64,000 bases of DNA from Prorocentrum cordatum (GCA_963575745.1 CAUYUJ010020161.1:7501-71500), one strand, 5' to 3'; shown: positions 21,172-32,445, counted from the first letter of the stretch. Translations and numbers: made by a program. Notes: generated by a model not told the origin, from the sequence alone.

Positions 21172-21622
21172 TTCTTCTCACAACGATTCCTGGGTCTGTG
21201 ACTCGACAGAACCTAAGCGCGCGCGAAGCGCGCGCGTGGTTCTAGTTGCACTCGAGAACCCTATGTCCAGTCTAATGTGGCAAGAGCCCTTACTTTCTCA
21301 CTTGCTCACCTTGCCGTCTTGTAATACTACCGTCTTCGATTTTTGCGCTCACGGGACGCGGTGGAGAAAAAGCACCCGCCTGGCGTCTTGGCATTGCGGC
21401 GCAGCCCCTGAGGCGCTGACCCGCCGGTGCCATAGCGTCGGGGTCAGGTGCTCATTCTCTGGCCGTCCTCACATATCCCTCGAGGGTAAAGCCCCTTGCG
21501 GGCGGCACTGGACCTCCATCGCCGAGCCCTACCCGCCCTCCGCGGCCCGTGCGATGGCCCGATGGCTGTCACGTGCTGCGGATCGGATTCATCTCGATAA
21601 CTTGTCCCGTGTGTGTAATTGA
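21172..21622 (+). pseudogene. Cytosine-methyltransferase-like region, C-terminal part
   Basis: Reads VALENPMSSLMWQEP (the glutamate-asparagine motif of the catalytic site), FDFCAHGTRWRKSTRLASW, CSFSGRPHISLEGKAPCG, then WTSIAEPYPPSAARAMARWL before TGA. Such C-terminal blocks follow the PPC motif in retroelement and phage-like methyltransferases. Roughly 30 residues expected between the halves are missing or buried in the repeat block. It could still be one gene with a 1.7-kb intron, but no clean junction is evident. Confidence 0.65.
21208..21242 (+). other. GC hairpin ending in CTAG
   Basis: CTAAGCGCGCGCGAAGCGCG, a stem of alternating GC around GAA, followed about nine bases later by CTAG and then T. 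It marks the right edge of the minisatellite block. A near copy lies at 24253-24275. Confidence 0.5.
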
Positions 21623-21713
21623 CATGTGCCGGCCAGAGGCCAGGTTTGGGTCTTCGGTCACTTCAAGCACGTGCTTCATGGTGGAGCCCGCCGGCCAGCC
21701 CGCCGTTCTCCAT

Positions 21714-21818
21714 ATAGATCGAACCATCTCTGGTGAAGAAACGGGTGGGACATGGCGGCGTTTTCTAACTTCCGTGTCATAGATCGAACCATCTCTGGTG
21801 ACGAAACGGGTGGGACAT
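21714..21818 (+). repeat. Split terminal repeats B1-A2-B2
   Basis: B1 (21714-21751) and B2 (21779-21818) share ATAGATCGAACCATCTCTGG and its continuation with one mismatch. A2 (21752-21778) between them is the 27-bp A1 found at the 5' end of all three copies. The flanks suggest a short CAT or AT crossover core. Confidence 0.8.
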
Positions 21819-21954
21819 GCATATGTGTACATATATACATATGTATAGATCAGAGTGAGGGGGCTGAACCGAACGGTCATTCACTGGGTGCGTGGCTGAA
21901 GTGGAATTCCGCGATTCGGATTCTTGTTGTTGTTTGTTGTTTGTTGTTTGTTGT

Positions 21955-22515
21955 TTGTTTGTTGTTGTCGTCGTCCCACCCGACACCCTCCCCGCGACCC
22001 ACCCGCGACCCCACCCGCGACCCACCTGCGACCCACCCGCGACCCGACCAGCGACCCACCCGCGACCAACCCGCGACCCACCCGCGGCCCACCCGCGACC
22101 CACCCGCGACCCACCCCGCGACCCGCCCGCGACCCACCCCGAGATCCCCCCGGCGACCCACCCGCGACCCACCGGCGACCCACCCGCGACCCACCCGCGA
22201 CCCACCCCGCGACCCACCCCGCGACCCACCCGCGACCCACCGCGACCCACCCGCGACCCACCCGCGACCCACCCCGCGACCCGCCCAAAATTTTCGGCGC
22301 CTGCGGCGGGTTTCGTTTGCATTCGTTCCAGGTGGAGAACCTGCGACCCACCCGCGACCCAAACCGCGCCCGCGACCCACCGCGACCCACCGCGACCCAC
22401 CCGCGACCCACCCGCGACCCACCCCGCGACCCACGCAAAATTTTTGGCGCCTGCGGCGGGCTTCTTTTGCATTCGTTCCAGGTGGAGAACATGCGACCCA
22501 CCCGCGACCCAAACC
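21955..22515 (+). repeat. CGCGACCCACC minisatellite
   Basis: Roughly 10-11-bp units (CCCACCCGCGA) with two embedded copies of a 60-bp segment (AAAATTTTYGGCGCCTGCGG, near 22288 and 22437). It starts with TTGTTTGTTG repeats (21930-21970). Open frames here are repeat artefacts. Confidence 0.8.
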
Positions 22516-22554
22516 GCGTTCAGTGTACAAATCGAGATTTTCGGCGCCTGCGGC

Positions 22555-23290
22555 GGGCTGTCCCCCGAGACAGCCCCAGACAGCCCCGAAACGCCACCCG
22601 AGAGTCCCAGGAGGTCTCCCAACGTCCAAGAGAGCCCAGAAGCCCCGAATCGTCGTCCCAAGACGCCGAAGATGGCTCCAAGACGGCCTCCGGGAGCCCC
22701 CACGACGGCCCAAGAGTCCCCCAAGAGGATTCCCAAGAGCGCTTCCAGAAGCAAAAATGGCCCCATACCCTGCGGAAAACGTGCATTTTTATTATATTCA
22801 CCGCTTCGGCGTCGACCGCGTCGAAGACGGCTCCAGGAGCCGACAAGAACGCCCCAAGACGGCCACAGAGAGTTCCCAGAGGCCTCCAAGACAGTTTAAG
22901 GGGGGCCCTCGACTGTCCAGGAGGCCCCCAAGACGGTCCCAGCCCGAAACGCCACCCGAGAGTCCCAGGAGGTCTCCAAACGTCCACGAAGGCCCAGAAT
23001 CCCCAAATTGTCGCTCCAACACGCCGACGATGGCTCCAAGACGGCCTCCGGGAGCCCCCACGACGGCCCAAGAGTCTCCCAAGAGGGCTCCCAAGAGCGC
23101 CTCCAGAGCAAAAATGGCCCCATACCCTGCGGAAAACGTGCATTTTTATTATATTCACCGCTCCGGCGTCGACCGCGTCGAAGACGGCTCCAGGAGCCGA
23201 CCAGATCGGTCAAAGACGGCCAAAGAGAGTTCCAAGAGGCCTCCAAGACGGCTCAAGAGAGGCCCTCGACTGTCCAGGGGGCGGGACCGT
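22555..23290 (+). repeat. Two tandem 340-360-bp repeats
   Basis: The block starting CGAAACGCCACCCGAGAGTC occurs at about 22586 and again at about 22946. Each ends with GCATTTTTATTATATTCACC and a GTCGACCGCGTCGAAGACGG segment. No gene. Confidence 0.7.
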
Positions 23291-24243
23291 CAAACATTTA
23301 GGACGAAACTCCGGGCCTATGGAAGTTGTCCAGACCTCGGGGCCACTCCAGGGACCCCGCATCGAACAAAGTCACGATATCGGAACTCCTGGTCAGGATT
23401 GCAAGCCGGTCCCGTGGAAGGGGCCAGACTTCCAGGAGCCGACGACGGCGCCAGAAGACCGGGCATCCCTCCCTCCCTCCTCTCACCCCTCCCCCCAGAC
23501 CCCCTCGCGTCATCAAAGGATCACGGACCCGCTCCGGGACCATCAATAAACAAGGATGCAAAACCGGTCTCGGGGAAGGCGTCCCGACCTCCAGGAGCCG
23601 ACGTAGCAACAAAAAAACGACGCCGGGTGATCGGGCATCCCTCCCTCCCTCCTTCTCTCCCCTCCCCCCAGACTTTTCCCGTCGTGAGAAAAACACGACG
23701 AGAGGTTCTCGGCCGTCTTCGGCTTCCCGGGGGCCCTCAACGGGCCCCAGGACCGTCAAAGGCGACTCGGGACGAACAGCGGTCCCCGGGGAGGTGTCCA
23801 CACCTTCGGGTACTTCCGTTGTGAAACAATCACGACGTCGTGGGTCTGGGTCTCTCCCATCCTGCTGGTCCCCAGACATGCGCCCACATGATTCTTTCAA
23901 CCCGCGACCCTGGACCTCTCCCCCAGAGAGTGCTTCGCCGTCCTGGGTCAGTTTTGGATGGTTCCAGACCCACAAAGCGGCCCCAGCGGAGCCGAAAACG
24001 ACGAAAAATGTGATCGAACCCCCATCCCCGACGACAGCCGACGAAAAATCGAAGACAAAGAGGAAGCCGCTTGCTGAAAAGATCGCGTCGCCGGAGGTCT
24101 GGGTCACGCCCCCTCGCGCACCCCGTGGCTCGCACCGCGCCCGCCCGTTTCCGTCGTTACTCGTCGCCGCCCCTGCCGTCGTCGTCGTCGTCGCCGATGA
24201 TCACACGAGCGGAAACGAGAGCAGCAAAACGTGGTGCAGCCGT
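23291..24243. other. Unassigned region
   Basis: Contains repeated CGGGCATCCCTCCCTCC segments (near 23461 and 23630) and arginine-rich open frames on both strands. I see no conserved protein or RNA gene. Confidence 0.4.
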
Positions 24244-24314
24244 AATTAGACTCTAAGCGCGCCAAGCGCACGCGTGGCTCGATTTGTATATACATACATA
24301 CATACATACATACA

Positions 24315-24349
<35 letters not shown>

Positions 24350-24960
24350 GTATATGTCTATGTATATGTATATACGTGTACCCAATACATATACATGCAT
24401 ACGTACACATCAATGAAGTACGTTGCATAATGTATGCAGTAATCATACGCCATATACAACATATGCGACGTACGCATCATCTTGACCTGATACACCATAC
24501 ACAACATATACACCAGACTTCATGTACACCATGCAGATCCACGGTTCACAAACATGCTGTTTCATCCGTTCTGTAAGTGAAAAAAACCACTACACACAAC
24601 CTGCTCACCGTTTGTAGGATGCCCAACATAAACAACACACCGATCACGTACAACATACGCCACACATGCAATTTACATTGCACACGAAACACCTGCCATA
24701 CATCTATATCTGTATTTTTTTATACTCAGCATTTACATTCGGCACAGCACGTACAACACCCACGCCATACGCAGCAATTACATCATGTACAGTACATACA
24801 ACGTGCACGGTACATACACCATGTACAAACATACAACGCGTATACAAACACTATATATATACAACATATACAGCATCAAATCGCATGTGTGTATCTATAT
24901 ACATCTATATACATATATATATATATATGTGCAGATTGCCTAGACAGTGTTTGCACCTAG
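24244..24960. repeat. GC hairpin, (TACA)n microsatellite and AT-rich tract
   Basis: 24253-24275 repeats the AAGCGCGCCAAGCGC hairpin motif seen at 21208. 24285-24345 is a (CATA)n run. 24346-24960 is AT-rich with degenerate ATACAACATACAC repeats. No gene visible. Confidence 0.7.
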
Positions 24961-24984
24961 GGGGTCTTATTTCTGTTTTAGAGA

Positions 24985-25275
24985 AGTGGGCCTGGGTGTC
25001 AGCCTGGCGGTTCCGTGCCGGCCGTCGCCGCCCCGTCGCCGTCTCGTCCCTTTCCGTCGCCTGGGCTTGCGTGTCGGTTTGGCGGCTCCGTGCGGGCCGT
25101 CGCCACCTCGTTGCCGCCTCGCCGCCGCCCGTCGCTTGGGCTTGCGTGTCGGTCTGGCGCTCCGTGCCAGCCGTTGCCGCCCCGTCGCCACCTCGTCGCC
25201 GCCCGTCGTCTGGATCGTGTCGCCCGTCTGGCGGCTATGTGGCCGCCGTCGCCGCGTCGTCGCCGCCAGTCGCCG
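24985..25275 (+). repeat. About 75-bp GC-rich tandem repeat
   Basis: Four degenerate units starting GGGCTTGCGTGTCGGT and rich in GTCGCCGCC. Translations are arginine/alanine/valine-rich on either strand and carry no motif. Confidence 0.6.
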
Positions 25276-25339
25276 CCGCTGGATTGTACCAGATAGATTG
25301 CACGAGAGAATCGCGGTTGCAACGAGCTTTGTGATCGCT

Positions 25340-25545
25340 GACAGCATAGACTGCGCCACATAGTTAGATTGCACAACATAGCTCGCACCACATAGATTAC
25401 ACAACGTAGATCGCACCACATAGGTTGCACCATATTGATTGGCCAAATGGTTTCCACCACGTAGATTGTACCACAAATATTGCACCACGTCGATTGCAGC
25501 AAGCATTTTGCGTGCCACATCTGTCGAGCAAAACATCGGATTGTA
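25340..25545 (+). repeat. CACCACATAGATTG short tandem repeat
   Basis: Degenerate units of about 15-20 bp (for example GATTGCACCACATA). A second array of the same family lies at 26790-26965. No gene. Confidence 0.65.
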
Positions 25546-25744
25546 CACCGTAGATTCCCCTTTCTCATAGAAGAACAGACTCTAACCCTCCCCGGAGTTA
25601 AGGCGCCACCGCTTCGCATTGCAATTTACATACGATTCTGCCACACCGTCCATCCTAACTATGAACTCATACTATCCCAGCCAGGCCGGTATCACTCCCC
25701 CCCGCCATCTTCTGCAAAAATACTATGCACACATTCTCGTTTAT

Positions 25745-26130
25745 CAAAAATCGCAAGTTTTCAAGAACCCCTTGCAACAAATGGGACGAAGTGCACACGA
25801 GCGCGTCGTCGCGCGCGCATGCCGAAATCCTTCAAGAATCTTCGGTTTCGGAAGGATTTCAAAGTCGAGTTTACAAAAAGCATACAACAACACATGGTTT
25901 CGCAACATTGATTTTCTAAAAAAACTTACTCGCGAGCTCTTGCAAAATCTCACGAAAATCCACAGGTGTTTCAAGAGTTTCAAAAACATACTACCAAACG
26001 GGCTTCGGGCGCGCGCATGTCGAAATCATTCAAAAACCTTCGGTTTCTGAAGGATTTCAAGATCGTGTGTCAAAAAACATACAAGCACAAAAGGTTTCGC
26101 AACACGGATTTTCAACAAAAGCGTGCGCGC
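25745..26130 (+). repeat. Two diverged tandem units of about 200 bp
   Basis: Both units contain a GCGCGCGCATG segment, then CTTCGGTTTC.GAAGGATTTC, then GGTTTCGCAACA. They are AT-richer than the surroundings and carry no conserved frame. Confidence 0.6.
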
Positions 26131-26690
26131 GCGCTCTTGCGTCGTCGTCGTCGTCGTCGCCGTCCTCCCTCCTCCCTCGTCGTCGTCGCCGTCGTCGTCC
26201 TCTGTATTTCCTCGTCGTCGACGTCGTCTTGGCGTCGTCGTCGTTTCCGTCGTCGTTGTCATCGTGGTCGTCCTTCCTCCCTCGCCGTCTTCGTCTGCCT
26301 TTCGTCGTTGTCCCTCCTATTTCGTCGCCGTCGTCGTCGTCGTCGTCGTCGTCTTCCCTCCTCCCTCGTCGTTGTCGTCGTCGCCGTCGTCGTCCTCCCT
26401 CCTCCCTCGTCGTCGTCGTCTTCGTTGGCGACGTCGTCTTCGTCGTCGTCGGCGTCGGCGTCGTCGTCGTCGTTGTCGTGGGCGGCGTCGTCGTCGTCGG
26501 CGTCGGCGTCGGCGTCGTTGTCGTCGTCGTCGTCGTCGGTGGCGTCGTCGTCGTCGTCGTCGGCGTTGTCATCGTCGTCGCCGTCGTCAGCGTCGGCGTC
26601 GGCGTCGTCGTCGTCGGTGTTGTCGTCGTCGTCGTTGTCGTCGTCGTCGAAGTCGTTGGAGACGTCGTCGGTGTCGTCGAAGTCGTTCAC
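26131..26690 (+). repeat. (GTC)n trinucleotide microsatellite
   Basis: Over 500 bp of GTC/GTCGTCGGC repeats. Every frame is open in places (valine, serine or arginine runs), so the resulting long ORFs are rejected. Confidence 0.9.
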
Positions 26691-26789
26691 CCAGCACCCA
26701 TCGCAATCGCTCCCGCATGGGTTTTTCAAACCAAGTCGCGGGTGAGTGGGTAGGATGATGGTGCGCGCAGTGGAGTTGGTATTTCAAGT

Positions 26790-26965
26790 TCGGCAAGTGA
26801 ATTGCACCACGTAGATTGCACCACGCGTATTGCATCACATACATATCCCCACACATAGTACACAAGCTGAAACAATATAGATTGCACAACATATGTAGCA
26901 TAACACAGATTGCACCACATAGATTGCACTACGTAGATTGATCCACATAGTTTGTACAAGACAGA
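26790..26965 (+). repeat. CACCACATAGATTG repeat, second array
   Basis: Same family as 25340-25545, with units such as GCACCACGTAGATT. The stretch 26966-27190 after it is AT-rich ACATACAAC-type sequence without a gene. Confidence 0.6.
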
Positions 26966-27190
26966 TTGCTAGACACACGCTGCTTGGGGTCAGCGCTGGC
27001 TAACATATGTCCAGAACTACAGATCTGTATTCAGATATAGGCCACACACACCAGCTACAACATATACAACACAACTGCACATACACGTCACACGACATAT
27101 ACAATCTACATTCCATACACATTACCTGCAGTATATACAACATATACATCAGACATCAGGCGCACAACGGACGCAACATACGCAACGTGT

Positions 27191-28640
27191 GTATTTTTTC
27201 TGCTGGCCGCCACGCCGGCTGCCACTAGCACCGCCACCCGGGAGCGGCTGCAAGGCCACCTGTTTCGCCCCACTGTTCGCTCCTCTCCCCCCCCCTTCGG
27301 CCGTTTCTTCTGTCCTTTCCCCTCCCCCTTGCCTTGTGGCACAATTCGCTACAACGATACCCCCGTTTAGTCAGCTCTCCTCCAGCGCAGTTGCTCTGCC
27401 CAGCCGCCGACGCAGAAACAGATGTCACCCCACTGTTGCCACCGAGTTTCCCCCCTGGGCGCTGCCAGCCTTCCAAGGGAGAGTTCCCTCCCCCGCTGCT
27501 CCCAACACGGGCGCGGTCCACGCCCCATTCGAATGCTCGCCGCACGGTGCGTTGCGCCGTGGCCGCCCGCCGCGTTCCGATCTTCTGTCATGCGTAGGAG
27601 GAGGAGGAGGAGGAGGAGGAGGAGGAGGAGGAAGAAGAAAAGAGGAGGAGGAGGAAGAGGAGGAGAAGGAGGAGGAGGAGGAAGAGGAGGAGGAACAGGA
27701 GGAGGAAGAGGAGGAGGAGAAGGAGGAGGAGGAGGAGAGAGGAAGATGCGAGAGGGCGACGGAGTCCTCCCCGTCGGCCGCGCACCAAGAGTGCCTCGGG
27801 CTCGGGTTTCCAGGCCGCGCCCTGGCCCGGATGGGCAGTGGCGCGCGGGGCGCCTGTCGCCCCGGCGCCCGCGCGGACACCCGCGCACATCCTTGTCTTT
27901 GTCTACCTCGGTTTCTCGGTGTCTCTCTCCTCTCTCTCTCTCTCTCTGTCTTTCTATTCGTTCTATCTTTCTATATATTTTTATATATATATATATATAG
28001 ATTCGTTCTCTCTCTCTCTCTTGTCTCTCTCTCTCTCTCTCCTTCTCCCACCTCTCCTCCTCATTCGCTCCGCTCTCCTTCTCCTTCCCCGCGCCATATC
28101 CTATCCTCCCCCGTGCACCTCCCCGTCCTTCCTCGTCCTTCTTCCCCTCTCTCTCTCTCTCTCTCTCCTCTTGCCCCTCCCCCACCGAGGTCCTTCTTCC
28201 TTTTTCCATTCCTTCTTCCCGCCCCTGGCTCCCCTCCGCCATCCCCCCTCCAACTTCCATCACGATCTTCTGATCCGGTTCCTTTTCCTTCTCCCGTTCG
28301 TATCATTTGTTTGCGATAGCAGCGCGGCGAGGCACGACAAAGCAACGAGAGAGGAAATTGACGCGGGGGGGCATGCGGAAGCGGACGTCAGCGCGGGAAA
28401 TGAGCAACCGCATGCATAACAAGATGGGCACATCAAACTCAGCATCTAGATATCAATTCCTTTTCCTCCCTCCCTTTTCCTCTCTCCCCCATCTTTGCCC
28501 CCTGCCTCCCCCTCACTTTCCATCGCTCGCTCCTCTTTCCTGCCTCCCTCCCCACCTCCCTGACTCTCCCTTTTCCTTTCCCTCACGCCCCCTCGTTTTC
28601 TCATCCTCCAGAGCCTTTCTTTTCCTTTCCTCCCTCCCAG
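27191..28640. other. Pyrimidine-rich region with a (GGA)n tract
   Basis: 27594-27745 is (GGA)n. 27905-28190 and 28450-28640 are CT-rich. Between them I see no conserved reading frame. Confidence 0.6.
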
Positions 28641-29833
28641 AGCGGCCGCGCTGCACCAGAGGTCCACGGCGTCATCTCGTCGTTGCTGTCATTCTGCTTC
28701 GACGTGCTCACCGCTGAGCCGCTTCTCTCAGGACAGAGCTACGGCAAGGCGATGACCCCGCTTCCTTCTTCTCTTCCTCTCCCATAATCGTTTATGGTTC
28801 TCGCTCAAGCCTGTATTTGATGTTGCACTCTGGAGCGCCACCGCGTGGATCCAATTGCAGGCTTTTGCCTGGAGGCGGCGCCATCGTGTGGCTGGTTCTC
28901 ACTGACATCATTGCTGTCTTCGCCGCTCGCCGCTTTCCATTGTTAACACCTTATTTCCCTGGGCCGCGCAAGTCTTAGCATACCGTATGCTGGTCTTCTA
29001 TGTTCCCTCCCCGTCTTCCAGTTCATTGGCATGTCGCAAGAGCAGGTGCTAACCTTTACGCAATGTGCTTCAGGCGCCGCTCTACCCGGTCTTATTCAGT
29101 GTGTTTCGCTACAGGCACTTGTCGGGCAAACTGCCAGCTCACTCACTGCGGCAAAGTGTTGTTATGAAATTGTTATGCTCTTCGAATATCACATCTCACA
29201 TGCAAAGCATCGGTTGCACCTACGCATTCTGGCTGATCATGTTGTCCTTTCCTCGATTTTTTGCTGTAGTCCACACCCTGGAACCTTGCGCTGCTGGAAA
29301 TTTGATGGTCTTCCTCCCCTGTGCATGACCTGCAGTGGAACCGTTTGGTTTGTCGCAAAACCAGTCTGTGAGGTTCGTCGAACTTACGTTCTGCGTTTCA
29401 CATGTTGTATTTGGCATATGGTGTTTCATATGCGGATCCCGCTGCATTATGTCATACTGGTGTGCTCCCGTGCGATGGCCTTATCACCCCGATTTCTACG
29501 GTGTTCACTGCAGTACTGAATGGGTTTCCTCTTCCCCCGCCGCTGGCATTTCGAACAGCTTTTGGCCTGCGAGCCCGCCGCCATTTATTGTCTGTTCCCC
29601 GCGCTTGTTTTTTGCGCACATATGTGTTGCAAGCTCTGGCGCCTGGGAGCGCCCGCGCGCGCTCGCGGGCGCTTGCGAGTGCCCCGGGGGGCGCCTGAGA
29701 GCGCATGCGAGCGCCTCGGAGCGCCTGCGCGCCTTGCGAGCGCTTGCGAGTGCTGTGGGGGAAAGCGCGCGGGAGCGCTTGCGGGCGCTGGGTGGGGCCG
29801 CCCAGGATCAAGCAGTGACGAAGCGTCCTGGCG
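28641..29833. other. Unassigned region
   Basis: Ordinary-looking sequence without a recognisable gene. 29645-29790 holds GAGCGCxTGCGAGCGC-type repeats. Open frames are short and unlike known proteins. Confidence 0.4.
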
Positions 29834-29995
29834 CCTATAGGCCCACCAAACAGTGTTCTAAGGACCTTCTGTGGTTTTCACGAAATGTTCTTAGAACATT
29901 TCCCGCTGGGGCATCGGGTTTATGTTCTAAGAATCTTGTTCTTGTTCTTAGAACATCTGTGGGGTTCTAAGAACATTTCGTGGTAGGCCTATAGG
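29834..29995. mobile_element. MITE family Q
   Basis: A 162-bp element with 15-bp inverted ends (CCTATAGGCCYACCA). The interior holds several copies of the small palindrome TGTTCTTAGAACA and its variants. No clear target duplication. Confidence 0.65.
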
Positions 29996-30182
29996 AATGC
30001 CGGGACGGCCGGTCCCTGCTCAGCAGGAGCGCACGCGAGGCGCCTGATTCCAAAGCGCAGCCTGCCAGAACTAATCGAGACTGATTCAAAGAAGATTCGC
30101 TGTCAGTTTCTTTGGGGAGCTTGGACTGATTGATGTGTTTTTTTCTGTCCCGCCGCCATGTCTTTGGAACGTACGTTACTAT

Positions 30183-30540
30183 TTCGGCACACCCCTCACA
30201 CGCTTCGCGGTCCCATAGGCAGCTCTACCGAAGGCCCCAACGGCAGGGTCCGCATGGCGGCCTCGGGTCATTTCGGCACACCCCTCGCACGCTTCGAAGC
30301 CCGCTCCACCGAAGGCTCTAGTGGCAAGGTCCGCATGGCAGCCTCGGGGGCCATTTCAGCACACCTCTCACACGCTTCGCCGTCCCATAGAGAGCTCCAC
30401 CGAAGGCTCCAGTGGCAGGGTCCGTATGGCGGCCTCGGGCCAGTTCGACACACCCCTCGCACGCTTCGCGGTCCCACTGGGAGCTCCACCGAAGGCCCCA
30501 GCGGCAGGGTTCGCATGGCGGCCTCGGGCCATCGTTTCGT
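30183..30540 (-). repeat. 90-bp satellite, short inverted array
   Basis: Four diverged monomers that are the reverse complement of the large array at 32858-34320: each contains ACACCCCTCACACGCTTCG and CTCCACCGAAGGC. They are much more divergent than the main array. Confidence 0.75.
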
Positions 30541-31500
30541 GGCCCCTCGCGGTACTCGCAGCTGCACATGGTTGGGTCTCCAACCAGGCTAATGTATTAC
30601 TTTCCCGCCGCCCGTTTGTTGTGGGATATGGACAGTTTTCTGTTGATCTTTACTTCAGGTGTGATATGGCTTTCCAGTGTGCCCATCATCACGGGTATGT
30701 CCACCAGAACTTCGATCATGTCGATGAGTTTCCTGACCGTCAGCCAACAACACGGCCAATAGTGTTGATTTCGTGAGTTTGGGGTGCCCTTGGCGTATGT
30801 TCAGGGTTCAAATCTCGCACATTTGTTCACAATCGTTTAGCCTTTCGTTCTCTTCATCGTCCATGGCCAATTTGTTATCCTCACCATCCACGCCATCCTG
30901 CTCTTTTTCATGCGTCTTCATCTCGTCGTCGTCGTCCTCCTCCTCCTGCTGTTCTTGATCCTTGCCCTACTACTGCTCATAATCCTGCTTTTCTCCTCCT
31001 CTCGCTTCTGCCTTGTGTGTTTTAGTGCTTTGTCTCACCTCCTACTACTTCTTCAAGTCTTGGTCATGCTTATACTCATCACAATCCACATATTTATCCT
31101 CGTTTATCTCATGACTTCCTCCCCCTTCCTTTTGATGCGGTTTCTCTCCCCCTGCTCCTGCTCCTCGGCCCCCCTTGATTCCCCTCTTGCATCCTCTTGC
31201 TCCTCTTCCTGCATATCCTGCTGCTCCCCGTCATCATCCTCAATAGCTGGTGCTACGCTATCAGTATGTTTGCATACGTGACCTCAGGGTTCTTGCTCGC
31301 TGCACCTCAGCAGGAGCCCAGCGCGGATCCAAGAAACTCGCGCAGATCGCCGATCGTTTATGTTTATGGCGTTTTTCTGCTTCTATGGGCCGACTGCATC
31401 CTTTTGACGACGCCAGCCGGATACCAGATTAGTTCGATGTACGCTTCCGCTCGGGCCCGCATGCGTGGCATCGTGCATCGAGCTGGTCTGGTACACGGTG
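30541..31500. other. Unassigned region
   Basis: Includes CT-rich sequence at 30830-31240. No conserved protein, RNA gene or inverted-repeat element recognised. Confidence 0.4.
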
Positions 31501-31511
31501 AGCGGCGTCCA

Positions 31512-31730
31512 AATCCTGTCCTACCTGGGCGCCCGAGTTATTCCAAGATAGCTCTGGTCCGGGGTAACTTTGGTTTGGGCCCTCGAGGCACGAATCAGAA
31601 GCTACCCCTGACCACCACGGGCCCCGGTGATTTGGTAATGGTTGGACGCCCGAGTTATCCAGGATAACTCCGGTCCGAGGCAACTCTGGTTTGAGCCCTC
31701 GACCCTGACGACTCCCGGCCCCAATGATTT
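31512..31730 (+). repeat. Two tandem units of about 115 bp
   Basis: Both contain CGCCCGAGTTAT..CAAGATAG-type sequence, TCTGGTCCG, TTTGGTTTG.GCCCTCGA and GGCCCC.GTGATTT. Degenerate and non-coding. Confidence 0.6.
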
Positions 31731-31892
31731 GGAGCTCGGACTTTTCCCTGAGATGCAACGAGGCCAACACATGCAACATTTCGTGACAACAAAAAATTGC
31801 GACCAGAGCCCTAGACTCTACCCCAGCTTTCTGCGCCATTGTTCGAGGTGGATCGATCTGTGATGGTCCTGGGGCCCGAGAAATGGCGGAAA

Positions 31893-32085
31893 CGCCTGAG
31901 GAGCGAGGAGAAGGAGCGAGCAGGAGGAGCGAGCAGGAGGAGCGAGGAGGAGGAGCGAGGAGTAGGAGGAGGAGGAGGAGCGAGGAGGAGGAGGAGCGAG
32001 GAGGAGGAGGAGGAGGAGGAGGAGCGAGGAGCGAGGAGCGAGGAGGAGGAGGAGGAGGAGGAGGAGGAGGAGGAGCAAAGAGAAG
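31893..32085 (+). repeat. (GGA)n / GAGCGAGGA purine tract
   Basis: A nearly pure purine run on the + strand. It is followed by a GC-rich stretch and a GGGCCCAAAAGTAGACGCC segment (32309) that resembles the left end of MITE family O. Confidence 0.8.
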
Positions 32086-32346
32086 GAGCGAAGAGGAGGA
32101 CTGCAACGCCCGGATCTCAGGGCCTGTCCTCCCGCAGCTGCCGCGGCTCCAGGCGCCCCCCCCCATCGGCGCGCAGGCGCCGAGCGGCAGGCGCCTCGAG
32201 CCCGACCCGCCCCGAGCCGTGGCGGCGCGGAAGCGCGGCACGATGGCCGAGCCTCCGGGGGCGCCAGGGGCCCCGGCGGCGGCGCCGCAGCGGAGGCGCG
32301 GTGAGTGCGGGGCCCAAAAGTAGACGCCACCACCACCACCACCTCC

Positions 32347-32445
32347 CTGGCCTCGCTCGGACGTGTGCACTTTTTTTCTCGGCGGGAGCCATCGAGGAGC
32401 ATCCTGGATCATTTGGCGAAAAAGCCACGCACGAAACCGAAAATT
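32347..32445 (+). mobile_element. MITE family B, left fragment
   Basis: Starts CTGGCCTCGCTCGGACGTG and follows the family B interior (CTCGGCGGGAGCCATCGAGG), but the right inverted end is missing. It directly follows the family O-like left end at 32309. Confidence 0.55.

Larger units (their letters stand above)
13640..21818 (+). mobile_element. Tyrosine-recombinase retrotransposon with methyltransferase, copy 3, near full length
   Basis: Order: A1 (13640-13666), hydrophobic ORF and gag, RT-RNase H, tyrosine recombinase, methyltransferase-like region interrupted by a 1.7-kb repeat block, then B1 (21714-21751), A2 (21752-21778) and B2 (21779-21818). A1...B1-A2-B2 is the split-direct-repeat layout of PAT and Ngaro elements, which integrate through a circle using a tyrosine recombinase. 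The DNA methyltransferase-like gene favours the DIRS/PAT side. Gag and RT carry frameshifts, so this copy is not autonomous. Confidence 0.8.

Noticed and set aside
19469-21200. Proline/lysine/glutamine-rich and glycine/leucine-rich long ORFs
   Set aside because: They are translations of a GGCCCCAAGA minisatellite in several frames and strands, without start context or domains.
13640-21818. LTR retrotransposon
   Set aside because: There is no integrase or protease, a tyrosine recombinase is present, and the termini are split direct repeats and not long terminal repeats.
21752-23824. A 690-codon ORF rich in threonine, arginine and proline
   Set aside because: It translates the CGCGACCCACC minisatellite and neighbouring repeats.
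26057-26758. Serine, valine, threonine or aspartate homopolymer-like ORFs
   Set aside because: They derive from the (GTC)n microsatellite read in different frames.
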